DNA of 64,000 nt, from the NCBI RefSeq assembly GCF_000383575.1, contig NZ_KB911579.1, positions 799,390 to 863,389 on the forward strand, written 5' to 3'. The notes under the pieces are model-generated. The model did no database searches. It was given only the letters and a program-made list of their open reading frames with translations, and had not been told where the DNA came from. The stretch is from Salinispora oceanensis (GTDB taxonomy: Bacteria > Actinomycetota > Actinomycetes > Mycobacteriales > Micromonosporaceae). Within the stretch, counting starts at the first letter, position 1. Every line of letters starts with the position of its first letter. Made by a program: the position numbers and the translations under genes. Below are positions 8,475-17,205 of this stretch, piece by piece.

Positions 8475-9838
8475 TGACCAGCCGTGGCGACGTTACGCAA
8501 CAACAGCGCCTCGGCCAGGCACACCCGGGCGAACTCCCCCAGGTGCAGGCTCTCGTTCGGGCCGTGTGCCTGGGCGTACGGATCTTCCACGCCGGTCACC
8601 AGGATCGCCGCCTGCGGGAACATCTCCTGGAACGTGGCGATGAACGGGATCGAACCGCCGACCCCGATGTCCACGGGGTCCGTGCCGTCCCAGGCGGTAC
8701 GGAACGCGGAGCGGGCCGCGTCGAACATCGGGCCGGAGGCGTCGATGTGGCTCGGGTCGCCATCGTGCTCCAGGGTGACCGACACCTGCGCGCCCCACGG
8801 AGCGTGCTTGCTCAGGTGCGCTCGAAGCGCCGCGTACGCCCGCTTGGGGTCATCACCCGGTGCCAGCCGCAGGCTCAGCTTGGCCTTCGCGGCCGGGACC
8901 AGGGCGTTCGGCGCCTCCCCGGTGGCCGGCGCGTCGATACCGAGTACCGCCAGGGCCGGCTTGGTCCAGAGCCGGTCCGTGATCCGATCGGTGCCGATGA
9001 ACTGCACGCCCTCCGCCAGCCCCGCCTCGGCGCGGAAGCGGTCCTCCGGATAGTCCACCGCCGCACCGCCGCGACTGACCAGCCCGTCCACGGCCACGTT
9101 CCCGGCGTCGTCGTGCAGGGTGGCGAGCAGCCGGGCCAGCGCGGTCAGCCCGTCCGGCACCGGGCCGCCGTACATGCCGCTGTGTACGGCGTGCTCCAGC
9201 GTGCGGACCTCGACGAAGCAGTTCACGATCCCACGCAGCGACGTGGTCAGTGCCGGCACGCCGATGTCCCAGTTGGTGGAGTCGGCGATCACGATGACGT
9301 CCGAGGCGATCTCGTCCCGGTACTCGGTGAGCAGCCCCGCCAGCGAGTCGGAGCCGTACTCCTCCTCGCCCTCGATGAACAGCACGACGCCCACCGGCAG
9401 CGAGTCACCGAATGCCCGCAGCGCCGCGATGTGCGCCATGATGCCCGCCTTGTCGTCGGCGGCGCCGCGGCCATAGAGGCGGCCGTCCCGCTCCACCGGC
9501 TCGAACGGGTCCGACTCCCACAGCGACCGGTCGCCGACCGGCTGCACGTCGTGGTGGGCGTAGAGCAGCACGGTCGGGGCACCGGGCGGCGCCGCCTTCG
9601 TCCCGATCACGGCCGGCTGCCCACCGGAGCGGGCCAGCCGCACCTCGAGGCCGCAGTCCCGCAGCAGCTCCGCGACCGCTGCCGCGGAACGCTCCACGTG
9701 GGTGTGGTCGAAGCCGTCGAACGCGATACTCGGGATCCGGACAAGACGCTCGAGGTCCGCCCGGACACCGGGCAGCTCCCGCTCGAGCGCGGCCCGCAGG
9801 TCAGACTCGGACATGATCGGTGTTGTCATGACCGGCAT
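8468..9838 (-). CDS. M20 family metallopeptidase/dipeptidase
   Basis: A zinc-dependent exopeptidase or amidohydrolase of 456 residues, usual for the M20A/dipeptidase group. Metal and catalytic motifs are present: YAHHDVQPVG, the DDKAG block and GEEEYGS with the catalytic glutamate pair, plus a dimerisation lid in the middle. No signal peptide is seen, so it should act in the cytoplasm on small peptides. Start ATG 9838 has AAGGGCGG just upstream; ATGs at 9829 and 9814 are alternatives. The upstream kinase gene overlaps its start by 38 bases, so the two are probably cotranscribed. Confidence 0.9.
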   Translation of the reverse strand: MPVMTTPIMSESDLRAALERELPGVRADLERLVRIPSIAFDGFDHTHVERSAAAVAELLRDCGLEVRLARSGGQPAVIGTKAAPPGAPTVLLYAHHDVQPVGDRSLWESDPFEPVERDGRLYGRGAADDKAGIMAHIAALRAFGDSLPVGVVLFIEGEEEYGSDSLAGLLTEYRDEIASDVIVIADSTNWDIGVPALTTSLRGIVNCFVEVRTLEHAVHSGMYGGPVPDGLTALARLLATLHDDAGNVAVDGLVSRGGAAVDYPEDRFRAEAGLAEGVQFIGTDRITDRLWTKPALAVLGIDAPATGEAPNALVPAAKAKLSLRLAPGDDPKRAYAALRAHLSKHAPWGAQVSVTLEHDGDPSHIDASGPMFDAARSAFRTAWDGTDPVDIGVGGSIPFIATFQEMFPQAAILVTGVEDPYAQAHGPNESLHLGEFARVCLAEALLLRNVATAGQD

Positions 9839-10481
9839 CGTATGCCGCCCTTACCGACCGGCCGCGCCGCAGGTAGTACCGGGCGCGGTCGTGGGGCAAC
9901 ACCGGCGCGCCGTCCACCACCAGATCCGCCCGGCTGCAGGTGCCGTCGGCGGCGAAGTGGACCCGCTCACCCGCGTGCCAGCGACGCAGCTCCGGCAGAA
10001 TCCCCGGGCCGTCCCGGGTCACCGCCCGGGTGAGCCGCAGCTGCTCCGGGGCGGTCACGAACACGGCGAGGCTCAACTCCGGCGCCACCGCGGCCCGCGC
10101 CGCGCTCACCCCCTCCAGCAGCAGGACCGGTGACACCGGCACCGGCACCGGGCGGGGCAGGAATGACCGCCGGACCCAGCTGAACCGCCGGTACTCCCCC
10201 GCCCGCCCCGCCCGCACCGGCGCCAGCACCCACTCCTCCAGCCGGGACCAGAAGGTGAGCTGGTCAGCCCAGCCGTCGAGCAGGTCGTCGGTGTGGATCA
10301 CCGCCGGGCGGGCCCGGCCGGGCCCGGCGGCGAGCGCATCGGCGAGCCGCGCCGTGAACCAGCTCTTGCCCGCACCGCTGGGTCCGTCCACAGCCACCAG
10401 CCGGGTCTTCCCCAACCGCGCCGGCGCCGCATACACCCGCTCTGCCAGCCGGGCGTACGACTCCATCACCGCTACCGCCAC
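9801..10481 (-). CDS. P-loop kinase, uridine-kinase-like
   Basis: A nucleoside-kinase-like NTPase of 226 residues. A Walker A motif VDGPSGAGKS is near residues 27-36, IHTDDLLDGW follows as the substrate-binding region of the uridine/cytidine kinase superfamily, and PVLLLEGVSAAR gives the Walker B-like strand. The true substrate is unknown. I chose GTG 10481 (MAVAVMESY) because a TACGGT box lies 6 bases before it; ATG 10466 is the alternative. The 3' end overlaps the M20 gene by 38 bases. It is divergent from the rhodanese gene. Confidence 0.75.
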   Translation of the reverse strand: MAVAVMESYARLAERVYAAPARLGKTRLVAVDGPSGAGKSWFTARLADALAAGPGRARPAVIHTDDLLDGWADQLTFWSRLEEWVLAPVRAGRAGEYRRFSWVRRSFLPRPVPVPVSPVLLLEGVSAARAAVAPELSLAVFVTAPEQLRLTRAVTRDGPGILPELRRWHAGERVHFAADGTCSRADLVVDGAPVLPHDRARYYLRRGRSVRAAYDAGHDNTDHVRV

Positions 10482-10487
10482 GGCCTG

Positions 10488-10493
10488 ACCGTA
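10488..10493 (-). promoter_or_regulatory. Probable -10 box (TACGGT on the minus strand), leaderless
   Basis: Six bases separate the box from GTG 10481 of the P-loop kinase. No ribosome-binding sequence lies between. Confidence 0.4.
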
Positions 10494-10602
10494 TCCGGCG
10501 GCGGAGCCGCGCCACCTCGGTCCGTCGCCCGTTCGGGCGGTCGTGCCGCTGGCCGACGCCGTTCGACCCCGCGTCGTCGGGCGCGGGCGGCATGATCGGC
10601 TG

Positions 10603-11019
10603 GTGTCCCACAGCGTGATGAGTCCAGGCGTTGATGCCCTGTTGGAGCAGGCCCGCGCCGGGGTGCGCCGGCTGACCCCGCACCAGGCCGTCGAGGCGAT
10701 CCGCGCCGGGGCGTTGCTGATCGACACCCGCGCCGAACGGCAGCGGGCAGAACAGGGTGAGCTGCCCGGTGCGATCGTCATCGAGCGGGCGGTGCTGGAG
10801 TGGCGGCTGGACCCGGCCAGTACCTGGCGGATCCCGGAGGCCACCCGGTACGACCGGGAGGTCGTGGTGGTGTGCCGGGAGGGTTACAGCTCCAGTCTGG
10901 CCGTGGCGGGCCTACGCGCGCTGGGCCTACGTCACGCCACGGACATCATCGGAGGGGTGCAGGCCTGGCGGGAGGCGGGACTCCCGATCTCCGACCGCCC
11001 CGCCGACGTCCGCGAGTGA
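10603..11019 (+). CDS. Rhodanese-like domain protein
   Basis: A single-domain sulfurtransferase-like protein of 138 residues. The domain runs from about residue 24 (TPHQAVEAIRAGALLIDTR) to the end. The active-site loop CREGYSS, with the catalytic cysteine that would carry persulfide, is seen in VVVVCREGYSSSL. It should move sulfane sulfur in the cytoplasm; the partner is unknown. The start is GTG 10603, or ATG 10618. It is divergent from the kinase and convergent with cobQ. Confidence 0.88.
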   Translation: MSHSVMSPGVDALLEQARAGVRRLTPHQAVEAIRAGALLIDTRAERQRAEQGELPGAIVIERAVLEWRLDPASTWRIPEATRYDREVVVVCREGYSSSLAVAGLRALGLRHATDIIGGVQAWREAGLPISDRPADVRE

Positions 11020-11087
11020 CACTGGGACTAACTCCCCGCCAGACGGCCGGGCCATCGTCAGACGGGTCACCGTCGGGCGACTGCCGG

Positions 11088-12641
11088 TCAGGCGACTGGA
11101 TCCCCGGCGGGTGCGCCCGGCGGAATGAACGGCAGGCCCGACGGCGGTCCGGTTTCGATCAGCCGCCACAGTGCGACCGTGTCCAGGTGCTCCTCGACCA
11201 GGTCCCCGAGCAGGTCCAGGGAGCGTTCGCGGGCGCCGGCGAAGGAGATGTCCGGGGCCGCTCGGAACCCATGGCGGCCCGCTTGCCGGGCCACCTCGGT
11301 CAGGAACCGGCGGCGGAACCCGTCCGACTCGAAGGCGCCATGCCAGTGGGTGCCGTACACCGCCCCGGCGATCGCGCCCTCACCGGTGCCGTCGGCGTAC
11401 GCGAAGAGCGGGGAGAGGTCGGGGTCGGCGGCCGAGACGTACCCGTGGTGAATCTCGTAACCGCGGACCGGGACACCATCCCACCCGGTGCCGGCCGACT
11501 GCCGGACCGTCTTGCTCGGGTCGAAGGTGACCTCGACCGGCAGCAACCCCAGACCGGGTACGCTGCCCTCCCCGCTCTCCACTGGATCGTTGATGCGGCG
11601 GCCGAGCATCTGGAAGCCTCCGCAGATGCCGAGCAGGGGCCGTCCGGCGGCGGCGTGGGCGAGCACGGCATCCGCGAGGCCGGTCTGGCGCAGCCAGGCC
11701 AGATCCGCCACCGTCGCCTTGGAACCAGGTAGCACAACCAGGTCGGCGGCGGCGAGCTCGGCGGGCTCGACGGTGAGGCGCACCCGCACACCCGGCTCGG
11801 TGGCGAGCGCTTCGACGTCGGTGGCATTGCTGATCCGGGGCAGCCGGACCACGGCCACGTCCAGCCAGTCGCTGCCGCGGGGTGCGGCCGGACGGCCGAG
11901 TACCCGCCCGTACGCCAGCGAGTCCTCCGCGTCGAGCCAGAGGTCGAGCGACCAGGGCAGCACCCCGTAGGTGGGCCTTCCGGTGACCTGGTGCAGCATG
12001 TCCAGGCCCGGCGCCAGCAGGCCCAGATCGCCGCGAAACTTGTTGATGACGAATCCGGCGACCAACGCCTGATCGGCCGGTTCCAGCAGGGCCACCGTGC
12101 CGAACATGGAGGCGAACACCCCACCCCGGTCGATGTCCCCGACCACGATCGCGGGCAGCTCGGCGTGCCGGGCCAGCCCCATGTTGACGTAGTCCCCGGC
12201 CCGAAGGTTGATCTCCGCCGGGCTACCTGCTCCCTCGCAGATCACCACGTCGTAGGCCGCCCGCAGGTCAGCCAGGGCCGCGTACGCGGTTTCGGCGAGG
12301 CGGGGTCGAAGCTGCCGGAACGAGCCGGCGGTGAGGGTGTCGACCGCCTCGCCGAGCAGCACCACCTGGCTGCTCCGGTCGCTGCCCGGCTTGAGTAGCA
12401 CCGGGTTGAACCGCAGCTCCGGGGCGAGACCACAGGCCGCGGCCTGCATCGCCTGCGCCCGTCCGATCTCACCGCCGCGCCCGTCCGTCCCGACCACGAC
12501 TGCCGAGTTGTTGGACATGTTCTGCGCCTTGAACGGCGCCACCCGTACGCCCTGCCGGTGCAGCCAGCGGCAGATTCCGGCGGTGAGGACGCTCTTGCCG
12601 GCGTCCGAGGTGGTCCCGGTGACCACCAGTCCGCCGCTCAC
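11088..12641 (-). CDS. cobQ: Cobyric acid synthase (glutamine-dependent amidase)
   Basis: Amidates the b, d, e and g side chains of adenosylcobyrinate a,c-diamide using glutamine and ATP. In 517 residues it has an N-terminal P-loop-type synthetase domain ([14 protein letters not shown] near 8-21; KAQNMSNNS) and a C-terminal glutamine amidotransferase with nucleophile ICGGFQML and the late histidine in YGTHWHG. The GTG start overlaps the cobD stop by four bases (GTGA), so the two are translationally coupled. A longer open frame upstream has only shadow composition of cobD. Confidence 0.95.
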   Translation of the reverse strand: MSGGLVVTGTTSDAGKSVLTAGICRWLHRQGVRVAPFKAQNMSNNSAVVVGTDGRGGEIGRAQAMQAAACGLAPELRFNPVLLKPGSDRSSQVVLLGEAVDTLTAGSFRQLRPRLAETAYAALADLRAAYDVVICEGAGSPAEINLRAGDYVNMGLARHAELPAIVVGDIDRGGVFASMFGTVALLEPADQALVAGFVINKFRGDLGLLAPGLDMLHQVTGRPTYGVLPWSLDLWLDAEDSLAYGRVLGRPAAPRGSDWLDVAVVRLPRISNATDVEALATEPGVRVRLTVEPAELAAADLVVLPGSKATVADLAWLRQTGLADAVLAHAAAGRPLLGICGGFQMLGRRINDPVESGEGSVPGLGLLPVEVTFDPSKTVRQSAGTGWDGVPVRGYEIHHGYVSAADPDLSPLFAYADGTGEGAIAGAVYGTHWHGAFESDGFRRRFLTEVARQAGRHGFRAAPDISFAGARERSLDLLGDLVEEHLDTVALWRLIETGPPSGLPFIPPGAPAGDPVA

Positions 12642-13642
12642 CGCCGCCGCCCGCGCAGGGCCCGTTGGCTGCCGCCGCTCATCGCCCGGCGACCCACGGC
12701 GGAGAGCAGACGCCCCGCGGTCAGCGGGTACGCCGCGGCGAGCCCGAGCGTGGCGAGCCCGACGGCGGCGGAGATCCGGGCCACCCGGGGCAGGTGTCCC
12801 GCGTCTGGGCGTGGGCCGTCGCCGAGGAACGGACGCACCTCGACCCGGCCGGCGTAGATGTTGCGCCCGCCGAGCCGGACACCGAGCGCCCCGGCGACCG
12901 CCGCTTCGCACTGCCCGGCGTTGGGGCTGGGGTGGTCGTTCCGGTCCCGGCGCCAGACCCGCCAGGCCCGACCCCGGTCCCCTTGGGCCAGCGGCGCCAC
13001 GGCGACCGTCAGCAGCCCGGTCAACCGGGATGGAACAAAGTTGAGCAGGTCATCGAGGCGGGCCGCGGGGGTGCCGAAACGCGCGTACCGGGAGGAGCGG
13101 TGGCCAACCATCGCGTCGAGGGTGTTCGCCGCCCGGTAGCCCAGCAGCCCGGGTAGGCCAGCGACCGCGCCCCAGAGCAGCGGGGCGACGACGGCGTCGG
13201 AGGTGTTCTCGGCGACCGACTCGACGGCGGCGCGGGCCAGCTCCGGCTCGTCCAGCGTTGACGGGTCCCGCCCGCAGAGGTGTCCCAGGCGTTGCCGCGC
13301 GGACGGCAGGTCGCCATCGGCCAGCGACGCACCGAGCACCGCCGCCTCCCGGCGCAACGTGCGCCCGCCGAGCACGGCCCAGGTGCCGGCAGCCACGACC
13401 GCGCCCCGCGCCAAGGGGCGCCCTCGGGTGGCGACCATCGCCGCGGCGCCGAGCGCCACCGGCGCTCCCACCGACAGCGCGGTGTAGGCCGCGCCGGCCG
13501 CCCGGTCCGGCCGGTAGATCCGCCGCTCCAGGGCACTCGCCGCGCGGCCGAACCCGGCTACCGGATGCCACCGGCGAGGGTCACCGACCAGCGCGTCCAC
13601 CGCGTACCCCGCGACGAGCCCCGCTACCGTCGCCTGCCGCAA
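12638..13642 (-). CDS. cobD: Adenosylcobinamide-phosphate synthase (CbiB/CobD), membrane protein
   Basis: Joins aminopropanol (or its phosphate) to adenosylcobyric acid. The 334-residue protein is membrane-embedded and has the typical start [18 protein letters not shown], the [17 protein letters not shown] block and the NYAGR-like/[13 protein letters not shown] region near the end. The start is TTG 13642, eight bases after GGAGGT, in preference to an out-of-frame ATG. With cobQ it forms a second cobalamin unit, separated from cobA/T/C by about 6 kb. No riboswitch was seen upstream. Confidence 0.93.
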   Translation of the reverse strand: MRQATVAGLVAGYAVDALVGDPRRWHPVAGFGRAASALERRIYRPDRAAGAAYTALSVGAPVALGAAAMVATRGRPLARGAVVAAGTWAVLGGRTLRREAAVLGASLADGDLPSARQRLGHLCGRDPSTLDEPELARAAVESVAENTSDAVVAPLLWGAVAGLPGLLGYRAANTLDAMVGHRSSRYARFGTPAARLDDLLNFVPSRLTGLLTVAVAPLAQGDRGRAWRVWRRDRNDHPSPNAGQCEAAVAGALGVRLGGRNIYAGRVEVRPFLGDGPRPDAGHLPRVARISAAVGLATLGLAAAYPLTAGRLLSAVGRRAMSGGSQRALRGRRR

Positions 13643-13771
13643 CGCCCATCACCTCCGGCCGGTCAGCGTAGCCGAGCCCCATGTCCGGCCCGCCCGACCG
13701 TCTCGCTAGCTCCTTCGGCGGTGGACGGAGCCGGGCGGCGACCCGGACGAAGGGTGCCGGGTGGGTTGCAG

Positions 13772-13843
13772 CCCGGTGGACGTGCGGGGTGACCGCCGGT
13801 GGCAGTTGTGGGGTGACCACCCGGTGGACGCACGGGGTGACGG
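13772..13843. repeat. Three tandem 24 bp units
   Basis: Units 13772-13795, 13796-13819 and 13820-13843 share CCCGGTGGACGTGCGGGGTGAC-like sequence; the middle copy is most diverged. They occupy the 292-base space between the cobD start and the ssb stop, in which I see no gene. On the minus strand the units would read as an eight-residue Val-Thr-Pro/Val-His-Arg repeat, but no credible gene contains them. Confidence 0.7.
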
Positions 13844-13934
13844 CTACGCCAGCCGGCACCCCGCCCCCGTCACGCCCTTTCCCACCAGACCCTTTCGCCG
13901 GCCGACACGAACCACCGCCCGAGGCTGGTTGACG

Positions 13935-14696
13935 TCAGGCGGACACCCGCCCTCGGGCCCGCCGAACCCGGTTACCGCTGGGTGCCGACTCGGCACCCAG
14001 GCCGGCCGGATCGACTTGGCTGGCTCCGTCGGCCGCCTCCGCTGGCGGGTGCGGGATCCCGGCGGCGGACCCGTCGGTCTGACCAGAACCAGCGTCGCCG
14101 CGGCCCGGGTCAGCAGTCGGAGCGTCCGGGAGACCCAGGTCAGCACCGGCAACGGGCGGGGGGCCGGGCAGTGCAGGCAGCTCAATCCCCTCGGCGACTT
14201 GCTGGTCGGCTTGCTGGTCGGCGGGAGCAACCGATGCCGACTCGATCTGCGCATCGGGCACCTGTAGCTCTGCTGCGGGGTCCACCGTGGGATCGGCTGT
14301 GGGATCCGCCGTAGTGCCGGTCGTGGCCACTGGTCGGTTGCGTAGGAACCGACCCCGACCGCGGGACAGGTCGTGCCCGACCGCGACGGCCTCCAGTTCG
14401 TAGTGGGTCCGGTGGCTGCCGGCATCGTCGGTCCAGTCCCGGGTATGGATCCGCCCCGAGACGATCACCGGGTCGCCGACCATCACCGAGGTCACGACCC
14501 CCTCGGCGAGCCGACGCCAGCAGTTGACCCGAAGGCGGAGGCTGTTGCCGTCAACCCAGCGACCGCTCTCGCGGTCCAGTCGGCGCGCGGTGGAGGCCAC
14601 CTTGAAGTTGGCCACCAGGGTCTGGCTCTGGTTGGTGCGCCGCCACTCGGGCGCGGTCACCGCAGTGCCGATCACCGTGACGTGGGTGTCGAACAT
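13935..14696 (-). CDS. ssb: Single-stranded DNA-binding protein, second (non-canonical) paralogue
   Basis: An OB-fold protein of 253 residues. Residues 1-115 are the SSB domain (MFDTHVTVIGTAVTAPEWRR, then LRVNCWRRLAEGV and GDPVIVSGRIHTRDW). The remainder is a long acidic, Pro/Asp-rich disordered tail. The tail ends in a basic stretch (RVRRARGRVSA) and lacks the acidic DDDIPF-type tip used by canonical SSB to recruit partners. Streptomycetes have a second ssb of this kind, linked to chromosome segregation in spores; I infer a similar accessory role. SD GGGAGG lies 7 bases before the ATG. Confidence 0.88.
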   Translation of the reverse strand: MFDTHVTVIGTAVTAPEWRRTNQSQTLVANFKVASTARRLDRESGRWVDGNSLRLRVNCWRRLAEGVVTSVMVGDPVIVSGRIHTRDWTDDAGSHRTHYELEAVAVGHDLSRGRGRFLRNRPVATTGTTADPTADPTVDPAAELQVPDAQIESASVAPADQQADQQVAEGIELPALPGPPPVAGADLGLPDAPTADPGRGDAGSGQTDGSAAGIPHPPAEAADGASQVDPAGLGAESAPSGNRVRRARGRVSA

Positions 14697-14957
14697 CGTC
14701 CCTCCCGGGTCAGGTTGTTATCGCGATTGCTCGACCTGAGCCTGTCCGGCGCCGTCCGGCACTGCCATCGCACGGGGGCGAGCTGTGGACAACGGAGCAG
14801 GGTGTGGACAACAACCTGTTCAAAGGCCCGTGTGCTAGGGGCCTCTGGCCCTGGGACAGCAGCGGAGCAAGCAGCAGAATTGACCATGTTCCGGAACGCA
14901 AGAAGTTGGGTACACGTAGATCAGAAGGAACGTAACCGGACGAAGGGGTCAGTGATC
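14697..14957. other. Divergent intergenic region, no gene recognised
   Basis: The interval separates the leftward ssb gene from the rightward hibernation-like gene and should hold both promoters. I can assign no -35/-10 pair with confidence. Confidence 0.4.
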
Positions 14958-14999
14958 ATGATGACGATCACCACCGGCACCGGCCAGGCGCAGTCATGA
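14958..14999 (+). CDS. Possible 13-residue leader ORF coupled to the next gene
   Basis: The frame reads MMTITTGTGQAQS and its TGA overlaps the ATG of the following gene (ATGA, 14996-14999). It has a better Shine-Dalgarno sequence (GAAGGGG, nine bases before ATG 14958) than the downstream gene itself. This arrangement suggests translational coupling, but so short an ORF could arise by chance. Confidence 0.3.
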   Translation: MMTITTGTGQAQS

Positions 15000-15385
15000 G
15001 CGGGGTCACCAACCCGGCCACCGTCAACGAGTGCCTCCGGATGGGGGCCGGCTTCGCGCAGGGCGACCGGGCCTGGATCGCCGACCATTTCGGGATGCTC
15101 GATGCCCGGCTCGCCAGCTTCCACGCCGACGCCACCGAGCTGGAGGTGTCGGTCAAGAACCGGGAGACGAAGGGCCAGAAGGTCACCCTGGAGTGCTGGA
15201 TCGCCGGCCGGCAGAAGATCGTCACCACCTCCGCGGAGGAGGACCTGCAGGCGGCACTCAACGACGTCCGGGACGACCTGCGCCGCCGCCTCAACGACGC
15301 GAAGACCCGACAGGAGCCCCGGCACAACAAGCACCTGCGCGAGACCGGCCCACCGCCCAAGGCAGCACAGGACCCCGACGACTGA
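14996..15385 (+). CDS. Ribosome hibernation factor/RaiA-like domain protein
   Basis: A protein of 129 residues resembling the S30AE/RaiA fold, which binds the small ribosomal subunit to silence or protect it. The evidence is moderate: the beta-alpha pattern LDARLASFHADATELEVSVKN and VTLECWIAGRQKIVTTSAE followed by a helix DLQAALNDVRDDLRRRLNDA is like the double-stranded-RNA-like fold of the family. The C-terminal 30 residues are basic and disordered. No long C-terminal dimerisation domain is present, so it would be a short type. Its start overlaps a tiny upstream ORF. Confidence 0.6.
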   Translation: MSGVTNPATVNECLRMGAGFAQGDRAWIADHFGMLDARLASFHADATELEVSVKNRETKGQKVTLECWIAGRQKIVTTSAEEDLQAALNDVRDDLRRRLNDAKTRQEPRHNKHLRETGPPPKAAQDPDD

Positions 15386-15474
15386 CGGTCCGCACCACCA
15401 CCAGCTCGGACGTACCCGGCCCTCCTCCCGCACAAGGCCGGGAGGAGGGCTACCGTCCGGTAGCTGGCCGGCGT

Positions 15475-15480
15475 ACCGTC
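15475..15480 (+). promoter_or_regulatory. Probable -10 box (TACCGT) of a leaderless transcript
   Basis: Six bases lie between the box and GTG 15487, the start chosen for the alpha/beta hydrolase; longer upstream frames lack any signal. Confidence 0.45.
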
Positions 15481-15486
15481 GCAGTC

Positions 15487-16524
15487 GTGGAACCGGACGT
15501 GCTGGGGCCGCCCTACGAGCGGCACACGATCGACCTGGGCACCGACGACGAGGGGCCGGTGGTGGCGACCCTGGTGCGCCGCCGCGCCGAGCGGCCCACC
15601 AACCGTGCGGTGCTCTACGTGCACGGATATGTCGACTACTTCTTCCAGACCCACGTCGCCGATCACTTCGCCGCCCAGGGCTGGGACTTCTACGCCCTGG
15701 ACCTGCGCAAGTACGGTCGCAGCCTGCTCCCGCACCAGACGGCGAACTTCTGCCTGGACCTCGGTGACTACTTCGCGGAGCTGGACGCCGCCGTAAAGAT
15801 CATCAGATCGGACGACGGGCATGACACCCTACTCGGTATGGGCCACTCCACCGGTGGCCTGATCATCTCGCTCTGGGCGAACGCCCGGCGGGAGGCCGGT
15901 GTGGTTGACGGACTCTTCCTCAACAGCCCCTTCTTCGACCTGAACCTCCCCTGGGTGCTGCGGCGCCCCGGAGCGGCGGCCGTCGCCCGCCTGGCCCACC
16001 GGTCACCCAAGCGCACCCTCGCCAACGGCCTCAGCACCGTCTACGGCGAGAGCCTGCACGCCACCCACCGCGGCGAGTGGAACTACGACCTCGCCTGGAA
16101 GCCACTCGGCGGCTTCCCGATCCGGGCGGGCTGGCTGGCCGCGGTCCGGCGGGGCCAGCAACAGCTCCGCGCCGGGCTGAACATCCCGGCACCGATGCTC
16201 GTCGCCGCCTCAACGCGCAGTTTCAAGGGACTGAAGTGGCGGGAGGCGGCCGCCAGCGCCGACTCGGTGCTGGATGTGGAGCACATGGCGCGCTGGGCGC
16301 CCCGGCTCGGCCGGCACGTCACCCTGCTCCGGGTTGACGGTGGGCTGCACGACCTCACGCTCTCCGCGCCCACCGTCCGCGACAGAGTCCTGACGGAGGT
16401 CGGACGATGGACCGACGGATTCCTCGGCGCCGGAAGAATCGACCCCAGCCGCCTAACAGCGCAGGCGGCACCACCGACGCCCGACCAGACCGCCGAGGCA
16501 AAGTCGACGGCGCCGCAGGCCTGA
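15487..16524 (+). CDS. Alpha/beta hydrolase (serine aminopeptidase S33/monoglyceride-lipase-like)
   Basis: A cytoplasmic hydrolase of 345 residues. It shows the oxyanion-region motif YVHGYVDYFF, the nucleophile elbow GMGHSTGGL with the catalytic serine, and a late acid/histidine region (LRVDGGLHDLTLS). The overall pattern resembles the lysophospholipase/monoglyceride lipase group rather than classical esterases. The substrate is unknown. GTG 15487 follows a TANNNT box at leaderless spacing. The C-terminal 25 residues are Pro/Ala-rich and probably disordered. Confidence 0.82.
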   Translation: MEPDVLGPPYERHTIDLGTDDEGPVVATLVRRRAERPTNRAVLYVHGYVDYFFQTHVADHFAAQGWDFYALDLRKYGRSLLPHQTANFCLDLGDYFAELDAAVKIIRSDDGHDTLLGMGHSTGGLIISLWANARREAGVVDGLFLNSPFFDLNLPWVLRRPGAAAVARLAHRSPKRTLANGLSTVYGESLHATHRGEWNYDLAWKPLGGFPIRAGWLAAVRRGQQQLRAGLNIPAPMLVAASTRSFKGLKWREAAASADSVLDVEHMARWAPRLGRHVTLLRVDGGLHDLTLSAPTVRDRVLTEVGRWTDGFLGAGRIDPSRLTAQAAPPTPDQTAEAKSTAPQA

Positions 16525-16609
16525 TTGCCGCCGGGAGCGGTCACCGCCACCCGCTCCCCCGCCGATCGGGCCCGCGGCGGTACCCTTCTCGGGCGACATT
16601 CCATGGCAC

Positions 16610-16682
16610 GCGCCCGTAGCTCAGCGGATAGAGCAGGGGACTTCTAATCCCAAGGCCGCAGGTTCGAATCCTGCCGGGCGCA
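16610..16682 (+). tRNA. tRNA-Arg (anticodon TCT)
   Basis: The sequence folds as a complete cloverleaf of 73 bases without encoded CCA. The acceptor arm is GCGCCCG/CGGGCGC, the anticodon loop CTTCTAA gives TCT (reads AGA/AGG), and the T arm is GCAGG-TTCGAAT-CCTGC. The outermost anticodon-stem pair is a G.A mismatch. Accessory-looking sequence begins right after it; I found no second copy of its 3' end nearby that would mark an integrated element. Confidence 0.95.
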
Positions 16683-16806
16683 CAGGCACCTCTTCGATCG
16701 GAGTGGCGTTGTCAGGCTGTTCGTGGCGTGCCGCAGGTCGTGCCGCCGCAGCCTGTCGAGGCCGGCCGGCAATCGGCGAAGCCAGGTAGCACGGTCGGGC
16801 GAAGCG

Positions 16807-17112
16807 TCACCTTCGCCGGAAGAGGAAGTCTGCCCTCAGGGCCTCATTGAACTTGGAGTCTGCGGCCGTTCCCACCGACAAACCCTGTCGTTCGAAGGGA
16901 ACTCCGGCACGCCAGAGAAGTAGGAACGCGCCGGCCAGCATGACCAACGAAAGCCAAGCGTAGGAGAAGACCGCATCTGCCAAGCTGATGTCATCAGCAA
17001 GCGCAACGACGGCGAACGGCACCAACTGTGGCACGGGGGCCAGCCGCCCCAGCCACAAGGCCGATTGGTACGCCGGTCGCCGGCGGATGACGGCCAAGTC
17101 CTCGTCGCTCAT
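16807..17112 (-). CDS. Small membrane protein of unknown function
   Basis: A protein of 101 residues (MSDEDLAVIRRRPAYQSALW...) with two likely membrane helices, around residues 26-46 (VPQLVPFAVVALA) and 53-72 (YAWLSLVMLAGAFLLLW), and a basic C-terminus. I do not recognise a family. GTG 17118 is an alternative start two codons earlier. Composition is less extreme in GC3 than the flanking housekeeping genes. Confidence 0.5.
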   Translation of the reverse strand: MSDEDLAVIRRRPAYQSALWLGRLAPVPQLVPFAVVALADDISLADAVFSYAWLSLVMLAGAFLLLWRAGVPFERQGLSVGTAADSKFNEALRADFLFRRR

Positions 17113-17205
17113 CGTCACAGGTCGACGGTAGGCGACTGCCGCAACAAGCGACCGGGCCGGGGCAGGTACCTGACCAGCCCATCCGCGACCTGCTTAAATT
17201 CTCCG

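Noticed and set aside
8255..10033. Plus-strand frame of about 590 codons opposite the M20 peptidase
   Set aside because: Antisense shadow; the minus-strand peptidase has intact metal motifs.
13581..13859. Minus-strand frame with Val-Thr-Pro/Val-His-Arg repeats
   Set aside because: Only a translation of the 24 bp tandem repeat; it runs into cobD in another frame and has no ribosome-binding site.
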